Origin: Akkermansiaceae bacterium UBA5689
GTDB lineage: Bacteria; Verrucomicrobiota; Verrucomicrobiia; Verrucomicrobiales; Akkermansiaceae
DNA length: 6,524 nucleotides
Direction of reading: 5' to 3'
Assembly: GCA_002420305.1 (NCBI GenBank)
Contig: DIHT01000051.1
Location: forward strand, 1 to 6,524
Part shown: piece by piece, positions 1 to 6,015 of the stretch
Layout of the letters: each line of letters starts with the position of its first letter
Numbering within the stretch: the first letter of the stretch is position 1
Position numbers and translations under genes: made by a program
The notes under the pieces: model-generated
What the model was told of the DNA's origin: nothing
Databases searched by the model: none
The model's input: only the letters and a program-made list of their open reading frames with translations

Positions 1-888
1 ACCGCTTTCAGGGACTACCTCGAGTGCCCGGTGCGGTTTTACCTGAGCGAGATCGCGAGGATGAGAAGGCCCGATCCGGAGCGGGTGGAGTGGAGTGCCA
101 CGGATTATGGGAGCGTCGCGCACGACCTTCTCGAGAAGTTCGGCCTGAGCGATGAGGCCAAAAACTTGAGCGGGAGCAGTGAGATCGCGGACTGGATGAA
201 CGAGGCCCTTACCCTGCTGGTTGCCGACCGTTTTGGCAGTAAGCCAGCTGCGGCGATCAGGATTCAGGCCGACTCCCTGCGAGAGCGGCTGGGATGGTTT
301 GCGGAAACCCAGGCCGGACTGCGGGACGAGGGATGGCGGATTGAGCGGGTGGAAGCGGCCTTTTCCCTCGATGTCGAGGGCATGCAGATACGGGGCTCGA
401 TTGATCGGATCGATTACAACGAGGAAAGCGGCACGAGACGGGTGCTGGATTACAAGACCAGTGCCAAGGCCACCGGGATTGCCAAGGCTCACCTGACAAA
501 GATTACCGCGAGCACGGCGTGGCCTGAGCACCTCGTGGGTGTCGATGAGGTGGTCACCGAAATTCCTTCCGGTAGGGCGAAAACCCCGAAGCTGGTTCCT
601 CACCGTTGGCATAACCTGCAGCTGCCCCTGTATGCCCTGGGGCTCGCCGCGCAGTCCGTGGAGGTGGATGAGATCGGCTACTTTTCCCTTGGGGCGAGCA
701 GGGATGCGGTGCAGGTCTCGCTCTGGCCCGGCTTTAGTGAGGAGCTCCGGGACTCCGCATTGGCCTGCGCCCAGTGGGTTATTGCCCGGATTAAGGAACC
801 GCATCTTCTGCCGCGCTCCGAGAAGGTCAAATATGAGGCCTTTGAAGAGTTGAAAACAGGAAAGGTCTTCGAGCTTCTGGATTTGTGA
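1..888 (+). CDS. addB: AddB-like PD-(D/E)XK nuclease, C-terminal part (5' partial)
   Basis: The frame is open from the first base, so the gene starts upstream; a GTG at 31 is internal. The visible 295 residues form the C-terminal nuclease domain of an AddB/RexB-type protein, partner of AddA in processing double-strand DNA ends for RecA. Numbering from the first codon, the domain opens with the family signature YLECPVRFY (6-14), followed by YGSVAHDLL with His41, the GSIDRID strand with Asp135, VLDYKT with Asp150 and Lys152, and the downstream Gln207/Tyr211 pair in LQLPLYAL. These are the expected RecB-type nuclease residues, so cleavage should be intact. Only two cysteines are present (9 and 256). 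The C-terminal cysteine triplet that completes the 4Fe-4S cluster in Bacillus AddB is missing. The stop overlaps the start of the addA-type gene by one base, supporting an operon. The inactive helicase-like N-terminal half expected of AddB is not visible, so a shorter stand-alone RecB-family nuclease remains possible. Confidence 0.82.
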   Translation, partial: TAFRDYLECPVRFYLSEIARMRRPDPERVEWSATDYGSVAHDLLEKFGLSDEAKNLSGSSEIADWMNEALTLLVADRFGSKPAAAIRIQADSLRERLGWFAETQAGLRDEGWRIERVEAAFSLDVEGMQIRGSIDRIDYNEESGTRRVLDYKTSAKATGIAKAHLTKITASTAWPEHLVGVDEVVTEIPSGRAKTPKLVPHRWHNLQLPLYALGLAAQSVEVDEIGYFSLGASRDAVQVSLWPGFSEELRDSALACAQWVIARIKEPHLLPRSEKVKYEAFEELKTGKVFELLDL

Positions 889-3800
889 TGACGATCAGGG
901 ACACCATTCTTGAACCTTACCTCATGATCCGGGCCTCCGCCGGATCGGGGAAGACCTATCAGTTGTCTAATCGGATTATTGGGATGATCGGTGCCCGGGA
1001 GCAGGACCCGGAGCGGATCATCGCCCTGACCTTCACCAGAAAGGCGGCCGGGGAATTTGCCGATGATCTCTTGCACAAATTGTCCAGGGCTGCCTTGGAT
1101 GACGAGGCTGCCGCAGACCTGCAGGAGCAAGTGAATGGGGTCTTTGACGTAGAGAGCGTTTTGGCACAAGTAGTCAGGGCCTTGCCGCGCATGCAGCTGG
1201 GGACCATGGACTCTTTCTTTTCGCAGGTGGTGCGGGGCTTTCAGTATGAGTTTGGATTGAGTGGAGGAGACTTCGAATTGATCGAAGGTCCCCAGCTCGA
1301 AATGGCGATGAAGGAGATCGTAAGGGAGGCGCTCTCGGATGTCCTTGCCGAGGGAAGCGGGGAGGAGTTCGTGCACGCTTTCCGGAGGGCCACCAAGGGC
1401 GGGGAAAGTGGCCGGGTGGCGGACAGCCTGGAGGAGTTCGTCCGGCTCTGGCATGGTCTCTGGAAGGCAGGGGGCGACGAGGTCAGCAGGATGGCACGCT
1501 TTGGGGGTCGCGATCACCTGGGCGCACAGCAGCTCCCTGAGATCGGGCAGTGGGAGCAGGAAAAGCATCGCCTCGTCAGCGCCATGCGGGTGGAGATTGA
1601 AGCGATGGGCGAGGGTTGCTGGCCCGACAAGAGGCAGAAAAAGGCACTCCTCAAGCTCTGCGAGACGATGGAAGAGCATACCGTGGGCAGCGGGGTGCTG
1701 AAGAAGGGAAATAGTGGGTTGTTTCCTCAGATTCTGAAGTGGATCCAGGAGGGAGGTCCTCCGGTGTTCAGTCACTACAAGGAGTTTGAGGTTAGTCAGG
1801 GCCTTGCGGACTACCTGCAGGAGGCGGTGGAGCTGGTGGCCCAGTGCGAGACCGCGGCAGCCATCGAACGGACCGAGGGGATCGGGCATCTCATCAAACG
1901 AGTGCATGAACTCTACGATCAGCGCATTAAAAGCCGGGCTCTGTTGAGCTTTGATGACGTGAAGATCCTGATGGGAGCGTGGCAGATCGATGAGGGAGCG
2001 CGCCTGCAGCGTGAGCTGGTCGATTACCGACTGGATGGCACCTTTGACCACTGGTTCCTCGATGAGTTTCAGGACACCAGCCGGGAGCAATGGGATGGAC
2101 TGAAGCCTCTTCTGGACGAAGTCTCTACCGATCCGGAGGCAACCCGGAGCCTCTTCATTATTGGAGATACCAAGCAGGCGATCTATGGGTGGCGTGGGGG
2201 CGAGGTGGGTCTCTTTGAGCAAGCCCGGCAGAGGTTCCAGATGCAGTCTCTGCCCATGGATCAGTCCTACCGCTCCTGCGGAGCGGTCTTGAAGCTGGTC
2301 AATGCGGTCTGCTGCAACCACGAGATGATCGGCCAGTTGTTCGGGCCGGCTGTGGAGACGCGGTGGGATTGTAACCAGCATACGCCCGCGGATGAGAAGA
2401 AGACCGGGGAGGCCGGCGTCGAGATTGTGCCCGCGGATGAAATTCTGAAATTCCTCACCCAGCGCCTCGGTGAGCTAGACATTGGAAACAGGAAACTGAG
2501 TTGCGGAATCCTCGTGCGAACCCGCAAGGAACTCCAAGAGGTAGCGGATCACCTGCGTCTCAACGGATTTGACGTGATTGAGGACGGCCGCCGTAAGCCC
2601 ATGCAGGACAATCCGATCGGAGTGTCCCTCGGCGCCCTTATTGACTGGTTGGCTGATCCCGCGGATCGGTATGCGATGCAGTTGGTGGGGATGTCACCGC
2701 TCGAAGGAGTTCTCCAAGCGAGGTTTGAGGATGGCGAGATCGAGGGGGTCAGCTGGAAACGCTGGGAAACTCTACTGGAGCAGGCCCACACCGAGGGGTT
2801 TGCGGTCATGATCCGGGAGGTGCTGAAGCCGCTCCTCGGAGAGATGCCGGCCTTCGGGAAGCGCCGGGCCGAGGACATTCTGCTGGCCCTTGAGAATTAT
2901 GACCGCTCCGGCTCCCGGACCGCTCGCGGAGCAAGGGATTGGCTGGCGGCTCTTGAGATCGCCCAACCTCCCAGCGATGGCTCGATCCAGGTCATGACCA
3001 TCCACTCCTCGAAAGGCCTCGGCTTCGACGTGGTCATGCTGCCGATGTTTAATAACGACCAAGTTCCCGTCCGCAACCGCTACAGCGTGGCGCAAAGCCC
3101 GGAAGGCTGGATCCTGCAGGCGCCTGCGTCCTGGGTTCGGGACCTGACCTCGGATTTACGGGACCTTGAGACCGGGTGGGTGGAAGAGCAGCGCTATGAG
3201 GCCCTTTGCCTGCTCTATGTCGCCCTGACGCGGGCCAAGAGATCGCTCAATGTCTTTCTTCCCGAGGAGCCTGCGAGCAGGACCCCCGCGGAGGCGGAGA
3301 GCTGGGCCTCTCCTGCCAACCTGATCCGGCAGAGTATCCCCGAGGAGGGGTTCTATGAGGGAGATCGTGCCTGGGTAGAAGAGGTCGAGCCGAGGAAGAA
3401 GGCCCCGGTGAGCAAAGTCACACTCGGAGACAGCGTTCCTCTATGTGAGCGCTCTACTCCCTCCGGGGCCAAGGGTGCGATCAGCGGGAGCTCGGGTGGG
3501 AGCGCTGGTAAGAAGATTGGGAGTGAGGTGCACGCCTTGTTCGAGGAGATCGGATGGCTGGAAGCTGGCAAGATCCCAAGGATGCCGAGAAGTCGGGCGG
3601 GGATGATCGTGGAGGAAAGCTTGGCGGATGCTGGGATTCGCGGCCTGTTTGAAAAGGGTGAGGAGAAGATCGAATTGCACCGCGAGCAGGCGCTTGAGGT
3701 TATGCAGGATGGAAGGTGGTTATCGGGCATCGTGGACCGAATGCACCTGCGCCGGGGGGACGACGGTGAAATTGAGGAGATCAAGGTCATCGATTTCAAG

Positions 3801-3959
3801 ACCGATGCGGCTTCGGTGGAAGAGATCAGGGAGCGGTATGCCGGGCAGATGGAATGCTACCGGAGAGCCCTTGGGTCAATCTTTGGAGTGGAAGAAGCGC
3901 AGATTCAGTGTCTGGTGGTGGCCACTAGTCATAAGGCCCTTATCGATCTTTCATCCTGA
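888..3959 (+). CDS. addA: AddA-like UvrD/Rep-family helicase with C-terminal nuclease
   Basis: This is a complete superfamily 1A DNA helicase fused to a RecB-type nuclease, 1023 residues from ATG 888, a little shorter than the roughly 1200 usual for AddA. Helicase motifs appear in order: Walker A ASAGSGKT (16-23), motif Ia ALTFTRKAA (46-54), GTMDSFF (105-111), Walker B DEFQDTS (392-398), GDTKQAIYGWR (426-436), QSYR (459-462), motif V TIHSSKGLGFD (704-714) and motif VI LYVALTRAK (776-784). After a Ser/Gly-rich stretch (about 856-874) comes the nuclease: His882, GIVDRM with Asp950, VIDFKT with Asp969 and Lys971, and the Q987/Y991 pair. The enzyme should unwind and cut DNA ends with its upstream AddB-like partner in the cytoplasm, preparing them for RecA. 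ATG 888 overlaps the upstream stop (TGATG); a GTG at 885 would add one residue. No Shine-Dalgarno is seen, so translation probably depends on coupling. Any other UvrD/RecB-family name would change the label, not the activity. Confidence 0.93.
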   Translation: MTIRDTILEPYLMIRASAGSGKTYQLSNRIIGMIGAREQDPERIIALTFTRKAAGEFADDLLHKLSRAALDDEAAADLQEQVNGVFDVESVLAQVVRALPRMQLGTMDSFFSQVVRGFQYEFGLSGGDFELIEGPQLEMAMKEIVREALSDVLAEGSGEEFVHAFRRATKGGESGRVADSLEEFVRLWHGLWKAGGDEVSRMARFGGRDHLGAQQLPEIGQWEQEKHRLVSAMRVEIEAMGEGCWPDKRQKKALLKLCETMEEHTVGSGVLKKGNSGLFPQILKWIQEGGPPVFSHYKEFEVSQGLADYLQEAVELVAQCETAAAIERTEGIGHLIKRVHELYDQRIKSRALLSFDDVKILMGAWQIDEGARLQRELVDYRLDGTFDHWFLDEFQDTSREQWDGLKPLLDEVSTDPEATRSLFIIGDTKQAIYGWRGGEVGLFEQARQRFQMQSLPMDQSYRSCGAVLKLVNAVCCNHEMIGQLFGPAVETRWDCNQHTPADEKKTGEAGVEIVPADEILKFLTQRLGELDIGNRKLSCGILVRTRKELQEVADHLRLNGFDVIEDGRRKPMQDNPIGVSLGALIDWLADPADRYAMQLVGMSPLEGVLQARFEDGEIEGVSWKRWETLLEQAHTEGFAVMIREVLKPLLGEMPAFGKRRAEDILLALENYDRSGSRTARGARDWLAALEIAQPPSDGSIQVMTIHSSKGLGFDVVMLPMFNNDQVPVRNRYSVAQSPEGWILQAPASWVRDLTSDLRDLETGWVEEQRYEALCLLYVALTRAKRSLNVFLPEEPASRTPAEAESWASPANLIRQSIPEEGFYEGDRAWVEEVEPRKKAPVSKVTLGDSVPLCERSTPSGAKGAISGSSGGSAGKKIGSEVHALFEEIGWLEAGKIPRMPRSRAGMIVEESLADAGIRGLFEKGEEKIELHREQALEVMQDGRWLSGIVDRMHLRRGDDGEIEEIKVIDFKTDAASVEEIRERYAGQMECYRRALGSIFGVEEAQIQCLVVATSHKALIDLSS

Positions 3960-4009
3960 GAAGCCCGTAGAGAGCTGGACCAGTTTAACCTTATACCCAA
4001 TCCACCATC

Positions 4010-4354
4010 ATGAACGTAGAAGCAGTCAAATATATCATCTGGGCCGCGGATGCCGAACGCTGCGCGAAGTTCTACGTCGAGGTGCTTGGTGGGGAGGTGA
4101 TTCGACAGAACCCGCACGTCACTGAGATCAAGGTCTGTGGAAGCATGATTGGTATTCATGGGGGTGGGCAGGGAAAACGCACGTGGACCGGGATGAGTTT
4201 TCAGGTCCCGGACGTGGTCGCGGGAGCGGCCGAGATTGTAGCCGCTGGGGGAGAGTTGTCTCGGGAACCCCAGGAGGAGGACGGAGAGCCACCGCACCTC
4301 GCGATGTGCGTGGATACTGAGGGCAACGAGATCATGCTGACGCGGAAGCGGTGA
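4010..4354 (+). CDS. VOC family protein (glyoxalase/bleomycin-resistance fold)
   Basis: The 114-residue product has the size and pattern of a single vicinal-oxygen-chelate domain made of two beta-alpha-beta-beta-beta modules. The first module covers about residues 5-51 (VKYIIWAADAERCAKFYVEVLGG is its strand and helix), and the second about 60-112, ending in the typical DTEGNEIML segment (102-110). Family members include glyoxalase I, ring-cleaving dioxygenases and drug-binding resistance proteins, usually dimers. The His expected on the first strand of metal-dependent members is not present (Val6-Ile10), so a metal-dependent glyoxalase or dioxygenase role is doubtful; Glu107 could still be one ligand. 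The substrate cannot be told. The gene starts 50 bases after the addA-like stop without a recognisable Shine-Dalgarno and could be read through from it or have its own promoter. It converges on the Smr-domain gene downstream. Confidence 0.85.
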   Translation: MNVEAVKYIIWAADAERCAKFYVEVLGGEVIRQNPHVTEIKVCGSMIGIHGGGQGKRTWTGMSFQVPDVVAGAAEIVAAGGELSREPQEEDGEPPHLAMCVDTEGNEIMLTRKR

Positions 4355-4357
4355 AAT

Positions 4358-4373
4358 AACCGGTTTACCGGTT
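4358..4373. terminator. Inverted repeat between convergent genes, possible two-way terminator
   Basis: AACCGG, a TTTA loop and CCGGTT form a perfect 6-bp stem, extendable on the plus strand by a U-G wobble and an A-U pair (4356-4375). It starts four bases after the VOC stop and contains the stop codon of the minus-strand Smr gene (4365-4367). On the minus strand it is followed by ATTTC, a poor but present U-rich tail; on the plus strand there is no U-tract. Position between convergent genes is the main argument. The stem is short for an efficient intrinsic terminator. Confidence 0.4.
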
Positions 4374-4736
4374 GTACCAGATGAGGTGGGCGCCGGGGTT
4401 GTTCCGGTCGGTAGCGAACCGGCCATCGGTGCGCTCGGCGAGGGAGCGCATGAGGGAGACGGTTCTTGGTCCAATGACGGAACGCCCGCTGGTGGAGCCG
4501 TAGCCGTGGATGATTTTGACGCCTGAGTGTCCCTCGTAAATCGCGTCATCAACGGCTTGTTCGATTTTTCTCCGGGCCCGGTCCCAGTCTTCTCCGGAGT
4601 GGACGACATCCACCTCCAGAAGGCCCTTGAGGCGCAGGCCGCGCAGCGGAAAGTCGCATTTGGGGCAATAGTCGTAAGTGCCCTGCTCGATGGGGATTCC
4701 GCAGGAGGGGCAGTGAGCATCGGACGGCGAAGACAT
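4365..4736 (-). CDS. Zinc ribbon-Smr domain protein
   Basis: The 123-residue product has two parts. Residues 9-27 hold a treble-cysteine-pair style zinc ribbon, CPSCG (Cys9, Cys12) and YCPKC (Cys24, Cys27). Residues about 39-121 resemble a Smr (small MutS-related) domain: a strand LEVDVVHSG (40-48) in the place of the usual LDLHG, a long helix with Ala54 (DWDRARRKIEQAVDDAI), then the hallmark KIIHGYGS (74-81), and a final strand AHLIWY (116-121). Smr domains bind or nick DNA or RNA, for example in MutS2 and in ribosome-rescue nucleases; which applies here cannot be seen. The first motif differs from the canonical LDLHG (extra Val, and Ser after the His), so nuclease activity is uncertain while the HGxGS loop is retained. 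The gene is transcribed towards the VOC gene and divergently from queF, across a 115-base gap. ATG 4736 is the only start that keeps the whole zinc ribbon in frame; no Shine-Dalgarno precedes it. Confidence 0.8.
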   Translation of the reverse strand: MSSPSDAHCPSCGIPIEQGTYDYCPKCDFPLRGLRLKGLLEVDVVHSGEDWDRARRKIEQAVDDAIYEGHSGVKIIHGYGSTSGRSVIGPRTVSLMRSLAERTDGRFATDRNNPGAHLIWYNR

Positions 4737-4851
4737 AGCGGGAAGGAAGCCTACACCCGTTGCGGAGGAACGCGAATGGAATTGCGAGCCTGCGTTGGCA
4801 GTCGCATTCAGGGTTGGACCGGGTGGGAGATTGCTTTAGCCTCTCCCCACG
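4737..4851. promoter_or_regulatory. Divergent intergenic region, probable promoters for queF and the Smr gene
   Basis: This 115-base gap separates the minus-strand Smr gene from plus-strand queF and must carry signals for at least one of them, because queF opens the que cluster. The best sigma70-like match towards queF is TTGGAC (4814-4819) with TTTAGC (4835-4840) at a 15-base spacing, which is short and weak and would leave an almost leaderless transcript. No convincing box was found towards the Smr gene. I saw no preQ1 riboswitch pattern: there is no short C-rich hairpin loop followed by an A-rich tail. Confidence 0.25.
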
Positions 4852-5265
4852 ATGAGCAACGGACCGGCAGACGATTTCAGCCTCCTTGGGCACGAGAGCA
4901 GCTTGCCCGCCTCGCCTGACGAGGCCAAGCTGGATACCTTTGCCAACAAGTCTCCGGGACGAGGTTACACCATCACCCTCGATTGTCCGGAGTTCAGCTC
5001 GCTGTGCCCAGTGACCGGGCAGCCGGATAGCGCCCACGTAGAGATCAGTTATGTGCCTGACGAGTTGTGCGTGGAGACTAAATCTTTGAAGTATTACCTC
5101 GCCTCCTATCGGAATTTGCCCTGTTTCAATGAGGAGATCGTGAATCGGATTCTCGATGACCTGGTGGCGGCCACCAAGCCACAGCGAATGGATGTGGTGG
5201 GTGAATTCTCTCCTCGAGGGGGAATCAGCCTGACCGCCTCGGCAAGCTACCCCGACGAGTGGTAA
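4852..5265 (+). CDS. queF: NADPH-dependent 7-cyano-7-deazaguanine reductase QueF
   Basis: QueF reduces the nitrile of preQ0 to the aminomethyl group of preQ1 with two NADPH, the last step before preQ1 is inserted into tRNA. The 137 residues match the short, unimodular (Bacillus-type) subfamily of the tunnelling fold. Visible marks are CPEFSSLCPVTGQPD (45-59), with Cys52 as the nucleophile that forms the thioimide and Asp59 as the proton donor, the QueF signature ETKSLKYYLASYR (75-87) that binds NADPH, Glu94 for substrate binding, and the end motif GEFSPRGGI (117-125). The residue before Glu94 is Asn93, where Bacillus QueF has His. ATG 4852 gives an N-terminus that lines up with Bacillus QueF (DFSLLG against GVTLLG), though no Shine-Dalgarno is present. 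It is the first gene of queF-queC-queE, with 45 bases to the preferred queC start. Confidence 0.95.
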   Translation: MSNGPADDFSLLGHESSLPASPDEAKLDTFANKSPGRGYTITLDCPEFSSLCPVTGQPDSAHVEISYVPDELCVETKSLKYYLASYRNLPCFNEEIVNRILDDLVAATKPQRMDVVGEFSPRGGISLTASASYPDEW

Positions 5266-5310
5266 GCAGAGGTGACGGGTCGAGAGGTCCCGTTTTCCAG
5301 CAAACGAGTG

Positions 5311-6015
5311 ATGAAGAGCGGGCAAAAGGTAGCAGTGCTGGTAAGCGGAGGCATGGACTCGGTGGTGGCCTTGTTTGAGGCGCATCGAGAGCATGAGGTG
5401 GTAGTGGCCCTGAGTTTTGATTACGGCTCCAAGCACAACCACCGGGAGATTCCCTTCGCGCGGGAGCATGCGGAGAGTCTTGGGGTGCCTCATGAGGCCA
5501 TCGACCTTGGGTTCATGAACGAGCACTTTCGTTCCGACTTGCTTCAGTCAGGAGGGGAGATTCCCGAAGGACATTATGAGGAGGAGACTATGAAGGCCAC
5601 GGTGGTGCCCTTCCGCAATGGGATCATGCTGGCGATTGCGGCTGGGCTGGCGGAGAGCCGGGGGGCGGAGGGGCTCGTTATTGCCGCCCATTCTGGAGAT
5701 CACGCGATCTATCCGGATTGCCGTGGGGAATTCATGGAGGCGATGGGGGAGGCCATCCAACTGGGAACCTACGAGACCGTGAACCTGCTCCGCCCGTTTA
5801 TCGCATTGCGTAAAGAAGATATCGCGGCTCGTGGGGCAGAGCTGGGAGTGGACTTTTCCCGGACCTGGTCCTGTTACAAGGGTGGGGAGACTCATTGTGG
5901 CAAATGCGGGACCTGCGTGGAAAGGCGGGAGGCCTTTGCGGTGGCGGGAATCAGTGATCCGACGAAATATCTAGAGGCAGGGGCGCTGCCAGTGAAGGGA
6001 GCAGGAGAGGAGTGA
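5311..6015 (+). CDS. queC: 7-cyano-7-deazaguanine synthase QueC
   Basis: QueC turns 7-carboxy-7-deazaguanine (CDG) into preQ0, using ATP and ammonia through an adenylated intermediate and an amide. The 234-residue product has the N-terminal PP-loop SGGMDS (12-17), the FDYGSKHNHRE segment (36-46), the conserved AHSGDHAIYPDCR stretch (about 126-138), and a C-terminal zinc site CYKGGETHCGKCGTC with Cys188, Cys196, Cys199 and Cys202. All expected active-site features are present and the length is normal for the family. ATG 5311 is chosen because MKSGQKVAVLVSGGMDS fits the usual short lead-in to the PP-loop. GTG 5308 or GTG 5272, only 6 bases after the queF stop, are possible upstream starts; none has a clear Shine-Dalgarno. 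Its stop overlaps the queE start by one base, so QueC and the enzyme that makes its substrate are translationally linked. Confidence 0.96.
   Translation: MKSGQKVAVLVSGGMDSVVALFEAHREHEVVVALSFDYGSKHNHREIPFAREHAESLGVPHEAIDLGFMNEHFRSDLLQSGGEIPEGHYEEETMKATVVPFRNGIMLAIAAGLAESRGAEGLVIAAHSGDHAIYPDCRGEFMEAMGEAIQLGTYETVNLLRPFIALRKEDIAARGAELGVDFSRTWSCYKGGETHCGKCGTCVERREAFAVAGISDPTKYLEAGALPVKGAGEE
6003..6007 (+). promoter_or_regulatory. Shine-Dalgarno for queE inside the queC 3' end
   Basis: AGGAG lies 7 bases before ATG 6015, and a second GGAG (6009-6012) follows it. This is the only strong ribosome binding site in the window. It falls in the last codons of queC, so it sets the queE start and is read together with the TGATG overlap. 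Confidence 0.7.

Noticed and set aside
678..2381. A 567-codon open frame on the minus strand, opposite the AddB and AddA genes
   Set aside because: It spans the junction of two well-supported genes, is rich in Leu, Pro and His as antisense frames of GC-rich genes are, and shows no recognisable domain.
888..3959. The helicase-nuclease pair as a novel anti-phage system
   Set aside because: All motifs fit the known AddAB/RecBCD-type repair enzymes, and no other defence gene is near. The loss of the cluster cysteines alone does not suggest a defence role.
3960..4009. A terminator after the AddA gene
   Set aside because: No stem of useful length and no U-tract could be found in these 50 bases, so read-through into the VOC gene cannot be excluded.
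3929..4720. A 263-codon open frame on the minus strand across the VOC and Smr genes
   Set aside because: It shares its strand with the Smr gene but in another frame; composition is rich in Ser, Pro and Thr and no motif is visible, whereas the Smr frame has paired cysteines and HGYGS.
4737..4851. A preQ1 riboswitch before queF
   Set aside because: Expected on functional grounds, but I found no fitting hairpin with an A-rich tail. A covariance-model search would settle it.
4549..5526. A 325-codon open frame on the minus strand, running opposite queF and the start of queC and over part of the Smr gene
   Set aside because: It overlaps three genes with clear family motifs and has no recognisable domain; it is best explained as an antisense shadow.
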